Positions 8,176-16,831 of a DNA stretch of 64,000 bases are shown piece by piece. The first letter of the stretch is position 1; every line of letters starts with the position of its first letter. The position numbers and the translations under genes were made by a program. The notes below the pieces were generated by a model that was given only the letters and a program-made list of their open reading frames with translations, did no database searches and was not told the origin of the DNA. The stretch is from Scybalomonas sp905214925 (lineage in GTDB: Bacteria > Bacillota > Clostridia > Lachnospirales > Lachnospiraceae), in NCBI GenBank assembly GCA_905214925.1, contig CAJMOB010000014.1, forward strand, positions 1 through 64,000, in the 5' to 3' direction.

Positions 8176-9642
8176 CTATATAAAATCTCCTTCTTCGTTT
8201 TTCTCCCACGCTCTACTTTCTATGAATAAGCGAAGAATGTCACCATCTAATTTTCCTTCTTCCACCATTTCATTTAAAACACAAAAAGCTTTTTCAATGG
8301 TCAATGGTTTTTTATATGGTCGATCCGTTGCAATTAATGCTTCAAAAATATCAAAAATTGTCATAATTCTCACTTCTCGCTCAATTTCGTCTGCCGTTTT
8401 TCTATTTGGATATCCGCTTCCATCTAAAAACTCATGGTGAGCAGGAGCCCAAACAGGTACTTTTTCTAATTGTTTCGTAAAGTGAATTCTCTTTAATAAA
8501 TGTTCTGTAATATCGACGTGTTGCTCCATGAGAGACCGCTCTTCTGCTGTCAGCGTTCCTTTTGGTATCATAAGGCATTTCGTCTCTTCTAGTGTTAAGT
8601 ATGGATACCAGTTTCCATTCTTTTCAAGATAACGTTTCTTTTGAATCTTTTGAATATAGGAAGCTCTTTTCGCATCTACAAAAGAAATACTATCGGTATG
8701 TAAAATAAATTCTAAATCGTAATGAAGTTCTTCTAATCTTTGTTCATACTCTTCTTTTGTTAGTTTTCCCTTCACAAAGTCTAATTCGGTTAGTAATTCT
8801 ATTCTTTCAAAACGATGTTTTACACATCTTAAACAATCACCTAATCGGGTTCTTTTGTCCATAATCTCTAATGGAATCACTAATTTTCCAATATCATGTA
8901 ACCAAATACTCATTAAAAATTGCCGTTCTTCTAATTCTGAAAAAGTCCAATCCCCTTGCTTTTCATTTAGATAACTTACAAAGTTTTTTCCAAAGCGTAC
9001 CATGTTTTTCGTATGATTGGCGTTATAAGGACTTCTTGCATCGACGGCCGCTGACATAACATAAACAAAAGAATCAAATAATTTTGTAATTTCTATTTCA
9101 TATTTTCGCTTCCTTATATACATGGCAATTTGAGAAGATAATGCTATAATTATTTTTTCATACTCTTTGGAAAAAGGGATAACATTTCCTTCGTCATCCA
9201 TAGCATTAATCAGCTGAAGCACACCGAGCACATATCCAAAATCGTCTTCTATTGGTAAAACTAGCATTGATTTTGTTTTATACCCGATTAAAGTATCATA
9301 TTCTCTTGGCCCCGAAAAATTATATTCTTCTGCATGATAAACATCTGGTAAATTAATTAAACGATGTTCAATGGCAGCACAACTGCATACATGTTTTGGA
9401 GTTATCTGAACAGGAGGTAGTGGAATTTCCTCTCCATTTCCGCCTTTTGAGTAGTTCATAGAACGAGTGAGCATAATTTGAAATTTTAGTGTATCTCCAT
9501 GTTTTGTGTATAAAGTTCCAGCATCACAATTTGTGATTGATAAGGCTTCATTCAAAATTAATTCTAATAATCGATCGGTGTTCTTTTCTTTTGAAAGAGC
9601 AATACCAATTTCTAAGATTCTATCGACATTGATTCCGCTCAT
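8176..9642 (-). CDS. GAF-HD-GYP cyclic-nucleotide phosphodiesterase
   Basis: 488 aa. An N-terminal GAF sensor domain (about 23-175) is followed by an HD-GYP domain with the metal pair H249-D250 (HDIGK) and the signature HHEFLDGSGYP (402-412). Between them is an insertion of roughly 100 residues. HD-GYP enzymes usually break down c-di-GMP, some act on cGAMP, and the GAF domain may bind a cyclic nucleotide. There is no membrane segment, so it is cytosolic. Its start overlaps the MBL gene by four bases. With a cyclase downstream in the same operon, it could close a feedback loop or link cAMP to c-di-GMP. The substrate cannot be told from sequence alone. Confidence 0.85.
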   Translation of the reverse strand: MSGINVDRILEIGIALSKEKNTDRLLELILNEALSITNCDAGTLYTKHGDTLKFQIMLTRSMNYSKGGNGEEIPLPPVQITPKHVCSCAAIEHRLINLPDVYHAEEYNFSGPREYDTLIGYKTKSMLVLPIEDDFGYVLGVLQLINAMDDEGNVIPFSKEYEKIIIALSSQIAMYIRKRKYEIEITKLFDSFVYVMSAAVDARSPYNANHTKNMVRFGKNFVSYLNEKQGDWTFSELEERQFLMSIWLHDIGKLVIPLEIMDKRTRLGDCLRCVKHRFERIELLTELDFVKGKLTKEEYEQRLEELHYDLEFILHTDSISFVDAKRASYIQKIQKKRYLEKNGNWYPYLTLEETKCLMIPKGTLTAEERSLMEQHVDITEHLLKRIHFTKQLEKVPVWAPAHHEFLDGSGYPNRKTADEIEREVRIMTIFDIFEALIATDRPYKKPLTIEKAFCVLNEMVEEGKLDGDILRLFIESRAWEKNEEGDFI

Positions 9643-10457
9643 AAATGAATTTCCATTCCTTCTTTTAATAATAGTATGTTGTTATCAATATGGCTTAGTT
9701 GTTCTGCTAATGTTTGTAGCATAGTGTCTGTGTGATTGATATTGTGGTGTGATAATAATAATTGATCGATGTTTGCTCTCTTCTTTACAAATAAGCCTTG
9801 CTCCCAAGTAGAATGTCCCCACCCTTTATGGCGTGGATATTCTTCTGGAAAATAACAACTATCGTAAACAAGTGCTGTTGCATTTTGTGAGAAAGAAATG
9901 AGGCGTTCTAGGCTATCTTCATTATGTTCAAAGTCTAGTCCATATACGAAACTACTGTCTTTATAAGTAATGCGATATAAAGTAGAAGCTCCTGGATGAC
10001 AAGAATGCGCCGTTTCAATAACGATATCTTCTCGGATTTGATACTTTTTTCCTAGTTGTACAGTAACAAATTGAACATTCGGTTGAAAATTTTTCACTCC
10101 AACTGGCCAGAGCAATGGATTTAAAAAGTAGTCTATTTGTTCTTGAATTGTTTTTCCAGATCTTTCTTGCCCATAAATAGTAATCGAATAATTGGATTCA
10201 AATAAAGATTGAAAAAAAGGAAGCCCTTGTATATGAGCTAAATGCATATGGCTAATAAAGATATGAATGTCTTTGATTGTCTTTGGTAAGCTTTTATTTA
10301 AAGCCATAATACCAGTTCCCGCATCAAAGACAATTGCTTGATCCTGAATAGGAAGAAAAAAACAAGAAGTATTTCCACCATATATTTGAAATTCTTCACT
10401 CGAACAGGGCATGGAGCCACGTGTTCCAAGTACTTTTATTGTAATTTTATTATTCAC
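9639..10457 (-). CDS. MBL-fold hydrolase with altered metal motif
   Basis: 272 aa from a GTG start at 10457, which follows AAGGGG. The fold is that of cyclic-nucleotide-phosphodiesterase-like MBL proteins (GTRGS at 11-15, YGGNTSC, FDAGTG, HIQGLPFF). The canonical HxHxDH zinc motif reads H70-M-H72-L-A74-H75: the second-metal aspartate is alanine. The other ligands appear present (H154 in SCHPG, D199 in YDSCY, H237 in LSHH), as is the family's GWGHSTW segment. The protein may therefore hold one metal, have reduced activity, or act as a binding protein. First gene of the signalling operon; it overlaps the HD-GYP gene by ATGA. A missequenced base is possible. Confidence 0.8.
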   Translation of the reverse strand: MNNKITIKVLGTRGSMPCSSEEFQIYGGNTSCFFLPIQDQAIVFDAGTGIMALNKSLPKTIKDIHIFISHMHLAHIQGLPFFQSLFESNYSITIYGQERSGKTIQEQIDYFLNPLLWPVGVKNFQPNVQFVTVQLGKKYQIREDIVIETAHSCHPGASTLYRITYKDSSFVYGLDFEHNEDSLERLISFSQNATALVYDSCYFPEEYPRHKGWGHSTWEQGLFVKKRANIDQLLLSHHNINHTDTMLQTLAEQLSHIDNNILLLKEGMEIHL

Positions 10458-10509
10458 ATTAAAAATCCCCTTATTTTAAATTAATATTTGATAATTTTCT
10501 ACATTTTTC

Positions 10510-10538
10510 TACATATATAGACTATTTTATCATAACAA
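10510..10538 (-). promoter_or_regulatory. Candidate promoter of the cyclase operon
   Basis: Leftward TTGTTA (10533-10538) and TATGTA (10510-10515) are 17 bp apart, about 50 nt before the GTG start. A direct repeat ATGTAGAAAA lies just downstream. I see no coding content in 10458-10784 beyond this; a 76-codon leftward frame there has no ribosome site. Confidence 0.4.
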
Positions 10539-10784
10539 ATTATAGTGGGAAGTTCAACTAAATTTCTATTTTTACGAGATAGAAAAGTTCGTTGCCTATG
10601 AAAATAAAAAACACTGGTGAGATATTTTTTATAGAAAAAACTGGTGAACAAAAAGTTGCTATGATATAATGATTCCGAAATGGAATGTTTCCTATCTTCT
10701 ACAATAGCAAAAGAACAAAAGTTGTCCAAGGGAATGAGAAAATCATTCTATAAAATCTATAAGAAAAGAAAGGAAGAAATTTTA

Positions 10785-10813
10785 TTGACAAGTGAACCAA
10801 GCTGTTTTATAAT
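10785..10813 (+). promoter_or_regulatory. Consensus sigma-A promoter of the opp operon
   Basis: TTGACA (10785-10790), a 17-bp spacer and TATAAT (10808-10813) match the vegetative consensus exactly. The small inverted repeat CACT-AA-AGTG (10821-10830) covers the likely transcription start and could be an operator. The leader is about 90 nt. Confidence 0.85.
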
Positions 10814-10905
10814 ACTACCACACTAAAGTGATGGCGTATAAGGCTTTTGTTCGGTTCTGATACGGTAACATTTTTGTTAAAATTTATATTGAGGAGTGAT
10901 TTGAA

Positions 10906-12510
10906 ATGATACGAAAAAAACTCAAACGCTTTACTGCTCTCCTTTGTGTATCTGCATTGGCAATTTCCACACTCAGTGGTTGTTCCAAAGATCCAACGGC
11001 AGAAGATTCGACTGGAGCAGGAAAAAATTCATCAGCAACTCAAACGGCTACAGGTAATACCTTTACCTATGCGATTGGAGGAGATCCAGGAAGTAATGTG
11101 AATGTAATTACCACATCCGATCGTTTTGGTCTTATGACAATTAAAATGATCTATTCTCCACTTTTAATGTATAATGCAGATGGAGAAAATTGGTTTTTAG
11201 CCAAAAGTGTTGATGTTTCTGATGATAATTTAACGTATACCTTCCATTTGCGAGAGGATGTGAAATGGTCCGATGGAGAGCCATTTACAGCAGATGATGT
11301 TGTGTTCACTTATGAAGCAATGGAAGATGAAAAAAATGGTGGATGGGCATATTCACAACTCGTTTATGATCAGGGAAAAGTAAAAATTGAAAAAATCGAT
11401 GAGTATACAGTGGCGATGACAATGCCATTTGTCAACGCATCTGCTCTTGAAATGCTTTCTAATATTTTCATTATGCCAAAACATATTTATGAAAATGTAA
11501 CAGATTTTGAGAATAATGAATTTAATGTAAACCCTGTTGGAATAGGTCCTTATGTTATGAGCGAGTACAGCGCAGGTTCTTATGTGAAATTCTCAAAAAA
11601 TGAAAACTATTTCCTTGGAACTCCAAGCATCGATACGATTATTTTCCAGATTATTGAAAACTCCAATACAGCAATGCTTGCGATTCAAAGTGGAGAAGTA
11701 AATGCATGGATTGGAACTCCATCAGAAGTGCAGCAGATGAAAATCGATGAAAATAATCTACAGACAGTTGCTTATAGTGAAGGTCGTGTGGGATATTTAA
11801 TGTTCAATGCAAACCGCATAAAAGATGAAAAAGTTCGTCAAGCTCTTTTATTTGCTTTAAATCGTGATGAAATGAATCAAGCATGCTTCCTTTCTTCCGA
11901 TAACTATGAAACACCTTGGAGCTTTATTCCACCAGGAAATGAATTTTTCACAGAAGACGTTGAAAAATACGAACAAAATATTGAAAAATCAAAACAAATG
12001 CTAAAAGAAGCTGGCGTAGAAAACTTAAAAATCAAACTTGGATTTGCAAGCTCTGATCCCGTACAACAAAAACAAGCCGTTATGGTACAAGAACAGTTGA
12101 AACAAGTCGGCGTTACGGTAGAACTTGCTGGTGGAGATGCTACTGCATTATCCAATGCCATGAAAGATCCAAACAATGATTATGATGCTTATTTTGGTGG
12201 ATACATTATGGGAATTGATCCAGATACTTTCTCTAGTTTATTTGAATCTACTGCTGCTTTTAACTATATGCATTATAATTATCCAGAAATTGATAAATTG
12301 TTTAAACAAGGAAGGGAAGAAACCGATCTTACAAAACGAAAAGAAATCTATACAAAACTTCAACAAGAACTTCAAAATACCGGTTGTTTCTACCCTATTA
12401 CTTCAAACAAACGAATCCTTGTTATTTCTAAAAACGTATCAGGAATTGAAGAAGCAAAATTAGTTCCTGTTTATACCTTTGAGGATACTTCTAAATTAAA
12501 AATGGAGTAA
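10906..12510 (+). CDS. oppA: Oligopeptide ABC transporter, substrate-binding lipoprotein
   Basis: 534 aa, family 5 extracellular solute-binding protein. Lipoprotein signal with lipobox STLSGC near residue 26, then a Ser/Thr linker and a mature domain with the family's FTYAIGGDPG start, the FHLREDVKWSDGEPFTADDV block and the NPVGIGPYVM segment. It captures peptides (or a similar ligand such as nickel chelates) outside the membrane and delivers them to OppBC. It is first in the operon behind a consensus promoter. A strong hairpin separates it from oppB, as is common where the binding protein is needed in excess. Ribosome site GAGGAG before ATG 10906. Confidence 0.9.
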   Translation: MIRKKLKRFTALLCVSALAISTLSGCSKDPTAEDSTGAGKNSSATQTATGNTFTYAIGGDPGSNVNVITTSDRFGLMTIKMIYSPLLMYNADGENWFLAKSVDVSDDNLTYTFHLREDVKWSDGEPFTADDVVFTYEAMEDEKNGGWAYSQLVYDQGKVKIEKIDEYTVAMTMPFVNASALEMLSNIFIMPKHIYENVTDFENNEFNVNPVGIGPYVMSEYSAGSYVKFSKNENYFLGTPSIDTIIFQIIENSNTAMLAIQSGEVNAWIGTPSEVQQMKIDENNLQTVAYSEGRVGYLMFNANRIKDEKVRQALLFALNRDEMNQACFLSSDNYETPWSFIPPGNEFFTEDVEKYEQNIEKSKQMLKEAGVENLKIKLGFASSDPVQQKQAVMVQEQLKQVGVTVELAGGDATALSNAMKDPNNDYDAYFGGYIMGIDPDTFSSLFESTAAFNYMHYNYPEIDKLFKQGREETDLTKRKEIYTKLQQELQNTGCFYPITSNKRILVISKNVSGIEEAKLVPVYTFEDTSKLKME

Positions 12511-12553
12511 AGAAAAAATACTTTTTTGTATTACAATAAGGTCAATGGAGATC

Positions 12554-12600
12554 AGCCGAAACTAAAGTGGAAATTGTCACTTTAGCTTCGGCTATCCTAT
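12554..12600 (+). terminator. Intercistronic hairpin between oppA and oppB
   Basis: Arms 12554-12569 and 12578-12593 form 15 pairs with one mismatch and an 8-nt loop, followed by a weak T-rich run. It is probably a partial terminator or an mRNA 3'-end stabiliser that keeps OppA above the membrane components. Confidence 0.65.
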
Positions 12601-12677
12601 TTTACGCAAAGGTAACGATCATTAGAAACTGGTGAAATGTATTTCTCATTTATAAATAAAATAAGAAAGGAGCTTTT

Positions 12678-13631
12678 ATGGCAAAGTATATTTTAAAAAG
12701 AATCTTGACTGCAATTCCAATGATTCTTATTATTACGATTATTTGTTTTACTTTAATACACATGGCGCCTTATGATGCTGTAGATTCTATGACGAGCCCT
12801 AAAATGTCACAAGAGACCATTGATTTAATTCGTGCAAAGTATGGTTATGATAAACCACTTTATGTTCAATATATTCGATGGATGGAGGGAATGCTTGGCG
12901 GAAATTTTGGATATTCTATCGTAACCCATCAAAATATTGCGGATGATTTGGCAGTTCGAATTCCAAACACAATAAAGCTTATTTTGCCTGCTTATTTAAC
13001 CGCCTACATACTTTCTATTATTTTAGGCCTTGTAGCTGGTTCTCATAAAAATAAATGGCAGGATAAGTTAATTGATGGTCTTGCTTCTATTGGTATTGCG
13101 ACTCCTACGTTTTGGATTGCTATGCTTTTTATCTACTTATTTGGATATAAATTAAAGGTGCTTCCAATTTTAGGGATGCATACAATCGGATTAGAATCTT
13201 CTTTTGCCGATTATATGAAACATTTTATTATGCCATATATCGTATTAGTCATTGGATTTTTACCAGATTCCATTCGTTATGTGCGCTCTTCTACCATTAC
13301 TCAATATTCCGAAGATTATGTTATGGTACAAACAGCATTTGGTGCTTCCAAAAGAGAGATTATGTTTAAACATGTATGTAAAAACGTTCTTCTTCCTATT
13401 ATTACAAAATTAGGAATGGCACTTCCAATGCTTGTAACAGGAGCCATTATTACAGAAACTATTTTTGGTTGGCCTGGAATCGGACCATATTTTATTAAAG
13501 CGATCCAAGGAATGGACTACCCTATTGTTATGGCTATCTTAGTATTATCTTCTACTTTAGTGATTCTTGGAAACTTACTATCCGATATTTTATACTGTAT
13601 TACTGATCCAAGAATTCGAGAAATGGGGTGA
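12678..13631 (+). CDS. oppB: Oligopeptide ABC transporter permease
   Basis: 317 aa with six predicted membrane helices; the first (about 10-28) is followed by an extracytoplasmic region holding YGYDKPLYVQY, typical of OppB/DppB. The EAA-type loop that contacts the ATPases lies in the later cytoplasmic segment (VQTAFGASKREIMFKHVCKNVLLPI). It forms the membrane channel together with OppC. AGAAAGGAG precedes the ATG; oppC starts six bases after its stop. Confidence 0.92.
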   Translation: MAKYILKRILTAIPMILIITIICFTLIHMAPYDAVDSMTSPKMSQETIDLIRAKYGYDKPLYVQYIRWMEGMLGGNFGYSIVTHQNIADDLAVRIPNTIKLILPAYLTAYILSIILGLVAGSHKNKWQDKLIDGLASIGIATPTFWIAMLFIYLFGYKLKVLPILGMHTIGLESSFADYMKHFIMPYIVLVIGFLPDSIRYVRSSTITQYSEDYVMVQTAFGASKREIMFKHVCKNVLLPIITKLGMALPMLVTGAIITETIFGWPGIGPYFIKAIQGMDYPIVMAILVLSSTLVILGNLLSDILYCITDPRIREMG

Positions 13632-13637
13632 TAGACG

Positions 13638-14513
13638 ATGAAAAAAGAACAAAACAATTCAAAAAAACGAAGAATGGAACGCGTTATTTCTGCATTAAAG
13701 AAGGATAAGATAGCGATTGTTTCTCTTATTTTTCTCGCTTTTATTATTATCATTTCTTTAATCGCACCTCTTTTACCAATGGATCCCAATAAGACAGATA
13801 TTATGAATATGTTAACACCACCATCTTTTGAGCATTGGTTTGGAACGGATGAAGTCGGAAGAGATTATCTTGCTCGTGTTATTTATGGTGGACGCGTATC
13901 TTTATTAGTTGGTGTACTTGCCATGCTAGCCAGTGTTTTTATCGGTGTTACAGTAGGAACGATTTCCGGATATTGTGGCGGAATTATCGATATGATTTTA
14001 ATGCGAATCGTGGATATTATGTCTTCTATCCCTTGGATGATTCTCGTTACAGTTATTAGTATTTTCTTAAATCCTGGTTTAAAATCGATTATTATTGTAA
14101 TTGGTTGTTTTACATGGATGGAAATTGCAAGGCTTGTAAGAGCGGAGACACTTTCTATTAAAGAAAGAGAATATGTTATGTATGCAAAATTTGTAGGAAC
14201 TCCATTTTGGAAAGTAATTATTATGCATATTATTCCTTCTGTTTTTCCAACGATTATTATTGCGGCAACAACAAGTATCGCAGGTGCTATTATGACAGAA
14301 TCTTCTTTAAGTTTCTTAGGAATTGGAATTCAGCAACCGATGTCTTCTTGGGGAAGCCTGTTACAATCGGCTCAGACGAATTTACAAAATGCCCTTTATA
14401 TGGCTTTCATTCCTGGACTTTTAATCGTATGTACGATTTTTGCATTTAATAAACTTGGAAATCTCTTACGCATTTATGTAGAACCAAGAGTCACATCTGG
14501 AGAAAAAGAATAG
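13638..14513 (+). CDS. oppC: Oligopeptide ABC transporter permease
   Basis: 291 aa, six membrane helices. The N-terminal cytoplasmic basic tail and first helix are followed by the OppC/DppC hallmark HWFGTDEVGRDYLARVIYGG (about 64-83). The EAA loop (YAKFVGTPFWKVIIMHIIPS) couples it to the ATPases OppD and OppF. It pairs with OppB. Spacing to the flanking genes is 6 and 15 bp, with AGGAAGGAG before oppD. Confidence 0.92.
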   Translation: MKKEQNNSKKRRMERVISALKKDKIAIVSLIFLAFIIIISLIAPLLPMDPNKTDIMNMLTPPSFEHWFGTDEVGRDYLARVIYGGRVSLLVGVLAMLASVFIGVTVGTISGYCGGIIDMILMRIVDIMSSIPWMILVTVISIFLNPGLKSIIIVIGCFTWMEIARLVRAETLSIKEREYVMYAKFVGTPFWKVIIMHIIPSVFPTIIIAATTSIAGAIMTESSLSFLGIGIQQPMSSWGSLLQSAQTNLQNALYMAFIPGLLIVCTIFAFNKLGNLLRIYVEPRVTSGEKE

Positions 14514-14528
14514 GAAGGAGATACGAGT

Positions 14529-15548
14529 ATGGAACAGTCAACAAAGCTTTTAGAAGTAAAAAATTTGAATACCACATTTCAAATTCAAAAAAACATAGTA
14601 AAAGCGGTTCGTGGAGTGGATATTCATGTGAAAAAAGGAGAAATTTTAGCAGTTGTTGGGGAATCAGGTAGCGGAAAAAGTGTCCTTATGAAATCAATCA
14701 TGGGAATCCTTCCTGAAAATGCTCAAGTGACAGCCGATCAAATTCAATTCGAAGAAAAAGATCTGAAAACATTTTCAAAAGAACAGCAAAGGAAAATGCG
14801 TGGAAAAGAAATTGCTATGATTTTCCAAGATCCCATGACCGCATTAAATCCTTTAAAAACAATTGGCCAGCATTTATGTGAAGTGTTAAAAAGACATCAA
14901 GGTCTAAAAAAGGCAGATGCTTTAAAAGAGGCAGTCAATGCTTTAAGTAAGGTAGGAATTCCTTCTCCTGAAAGCCGTTTAAAACAATATCCTCATGAGT
15001 TTTCAGGAGGAATGAGACAAAGAGTGTTGATTGCAATGGCTCTTTGTTGTCATCCAAAACTTTTAATTGCAGATGAGCCAACAACGGCTCTTGATGTAAC
15101 AATACAGGCACAGATTCTTGAATTATTGCAGGAATTACAAGAAAAAGAACATATGAGCATTGTCTTAATCACCCATGACTTAGGCGTTGTTGCAAGCTTA
15201 AGTAACCGGATTGCTGTTATGTATGGTGGGCGCGTAATGGAAGAAGGGGTAACCGATGAAATTTTTTACCATCCACAACATCCTTATACAAGAGCTTTAC
15301 TTCATGCAATTCCAAAGCCAGTTACTGGTGTAAAAGAGCGATTAGAGCCGATTCCAGGGATGGCTCCTTCTCTTTTAAATCCTTTGCCAGGATGTCCGTT
15401 TGCTGATCGCTGCAGTTACGCAACCGATGCCTGTCTTGAAAAGATGCCAGAGTATCATACGTATTCCGAGACCCAAAGAGCCATGTGTGTGTTCACTGGA
15501 GAAGAACTAGATAAAAAAGATGGAAAGGAGAAACAAAATGACAAATAA
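14529..15548 (+). CDS. oppD: Oligopeptide ABC transporter ATP-binding protein
   Basis: 339 aa. Walker A GESGSGKS (about 45-52), Q-loop (MIFQDPMTALNPL), ABC signature FSGGMRQRV (about 159) and Walker B LLIADEPTTALD, then the C-terminal oligopeptide/dipeptide domain with a cysteine cluster (GCPFADRCSYATDAC). It hydrolyses ATP in partnership with OppF to drive import. Its 3' end overlaps oppF by 11 bp. Confidence 0.93.
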   Translation: MEQSTKLLEVKNLNTTFQIQKNIVKAVRGVDIHVKKGEILAVVGESGSGKSVLMKSIMGILPENAQVTADQIQFEEKDLKTFSKEQQRKMRGKEIAMIFQDPMTALNPLKTIGQHLCEVLKRHQGLKKADALKEAVNALSKVGIPSPESRLKQYPHEFSGGMRQRVLIAMALCCHPKLLIADEPTTALDVTIQAQILELLQELQEKEHMSIVLITHDLGVVASLSNRIAVMYGGRVMEEGVTDEIFYHPQHPYTRALLHAIPKPVTGVKERLEPIPGMAPSLLNPLPGCPFADRCSYATDACLEKMPEYHTYSETQRAMCVFTGEELDKKDGKEKQNDK

Positions 15549-16515
15549 AGCAGAAGAGATTCTTGTAGAAGCAAAAGAACTCCAAAAATATTTTCCAGTA
15601 AAAAGTTTTTTAGGAAAAACAAAAAAAGAAGTTCGTGCTGTAGATAAAATTTCACTTTCCATAAAAAAAGGAGAAACCTTTGGGTTAGTTGGAGAATCTG
15701 GATGTGGAAAGTCTACCTTTGGACGTACGTTAATTCGTATGTATGAGCCAACAGGTGGTTCTATCTTTTATCACGGAATGGATATTACAAAGTTAAAGGG
15801 GAAAGAATTGAATGCGTACCGTAAGAAAATGCAGATTATTTTCCAAGATCCGTATTCTGCTCTCGATCCGCATCATAACGTTCGGGAAATTATTAGTGAA
15901 CCAATGGCATTAGAAGGGAAACTCTCTTCATCCGAAATGGAAGACCGGATTGTTTCTCTTTTAAAAACAGTTGGTATGAAACCAGATGATATGGAGAAGT
16001 ACGCCTATGAATTTTCAGGTGGGCAAAGACAACGAATTGGAATTGCCCGTGCGCTAGCGGTGCAGCCAGAGTTTGTATTATGTGACGAGCCAATTTCCGC
16101 TCTTGATGTTTCCATTCAAGCACAAGTTGTCAATATGTTAGAAGATCTGCAACAGGAATTAGGCCTTACCTATCTCTTTGTTGCCCATGATCTTTCTATG
16201 GTTCGTCATATTTCCGATCGAATTGGAGTTATGTATCTTGGAAAAATTGTAGAGATTTCTGAGAGTGATGAATTATATGACAATCCACTTCATCCTTATA
16301 CGAAGGCTTTATTATCTGCGATTCCAATCGCTGATCCAAAAACAGCTCGTCTTTCAAAACGACAAATTATTGAAGGGGATTTACCAAGTCCATTAAACAT
16401 CCCAACTGGATGCCGTTTTCATACAAGATGCCCTTATGCGAAACCAGAGTGTTCCATAACAGAACCAGAATTAAAAGAAGTTTCCAAAGGACATTTTGTT
16501 GCTTGTCATCTATAA
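15538..16515 (+). CDS. oppF: Oligopeptide ABC transporter ATP-binding protein
   Basis: The start at 15538 is chosen because GGAAAGGAG lies 7 nt before it; an in-frame ATG at 15520 lacks one. 325 aa. Walker A GESGCGKST, signature FSGGQRQRIGIARAL, Walker B FVLCDEPISALD and the C-terminal oligopeptide domain with four cysteines (GCRFHTRCPYAKPEC...ACHL). It partners OppD. Last gene of the operon, followed by a strong terminator. Confidence 0.93.
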   Translation: MTNKAEEILVEAKELQKYFPVKSFLGKTKKEVRAVDKISLSIKKGETFGLVGESGCGKSTFGRTLIRMYEPTGGSIFYHGMDITKLKGKELNAYRKKMQIIFQDPYSALDPHHNVREIISEPMALEGKLSSSEMEDRIVSLLKTVGMKPDDMEKYAYEFSGGQRQRIGIARALAVQPEFVLCDEPISALDVSIQAQVVNMLEDLQQELGLTYLFVAHDLSMVRHISDRIGVMYLGKIVEISESDELYDNPLHPYTKALLSAIPIADPKTARLSKRQIIEGDLPSPLNIPTGCRFHTRCPYAKPECSITEPELKEVSKGHFVACHL

Positions 16516-16534
16516 GACGCTAAATCTTATCATT

Positions 16535-16582
16535 AAAAAAGCGATAGACTTTCAATTTTGATTGAATGTCTATCGCTTTTTT
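16535..16582. terminator. Terminator of the opp operon (bidirectional)
   Basis: A long stem with AAAAAAGCGATAGAC at 16535-16549 and GTCTATCGCTTTTTT at 16568-16582, further extended by TTCAAT/ATTGAA near the loop. T-runs on both strands let it also end the leftward 48-aa gene. Confidence 0.9.
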
Positions 16583-16585
16583 ACG

Positions 16586-16732
16586 TTAATTGGATTTCAC
16601 TTCTTTGGCACTTTTCTTTTCCTCTTCTTTTTGTAGATTTTCAAAGAAACGTTTCCCTTTTTTGCACTTTAAATCCGTTGTGAAACAAAAATTTTGGCAT
16701 ACTTTACAGCGTGTCATTGGCTGATTTTCCAT
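16586..16732 (-). CDS. Small cysteine-rich (zinc-ribbon-like) protein, 48 aa
   Basis: ATG at 16732 follows GAAGGAG. The N-terminal half carries C9, C12, C16 and C23 (CKVCQNFC then KCKKG), a spacing able to bind one zinc. The C-terminal half is a charged helix (NLQKEEEKKSAKEV). No membrane segment. I do not know the family; small zinc-binding proteins of this size are often nucleic-acid-binding or metal-handling. It sits convergent with oppF and shares the terminator at 16535-16582. Confidence 0.7.
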   Translation of the reverse strand: MENQPMTRCKVCQNFCFTTDLKCKKGKRFFENLQKEEEKKSAKEVKSN

Positions 16733-16831
16733 TTACTAGACTCCTTCTTTCTCGAGCTTTCTCGATTCTTTTTTATTTCCTTTTGTTTTTTAGATAGTTT
16801 CTCTCTTATTGGTTATAACAATGCTCCTATA

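Noticed and set aside
3782..10457. Anti-phage cyclic-nucleotide (CBASS or Pycsar) system
   Set aside because: The cyclase is a membrane CHASE2 type, not a CD-NTase or a Pycsar-type cyclase, and no effector such as a nuclease, phospholipase or TIR protein is present.
10499..10729. 76-codon leftward frame upstream of the cyclase operon
   Set aside because: It overlaps the likely promoter, has no ribosome site and its composition is not protein-like.
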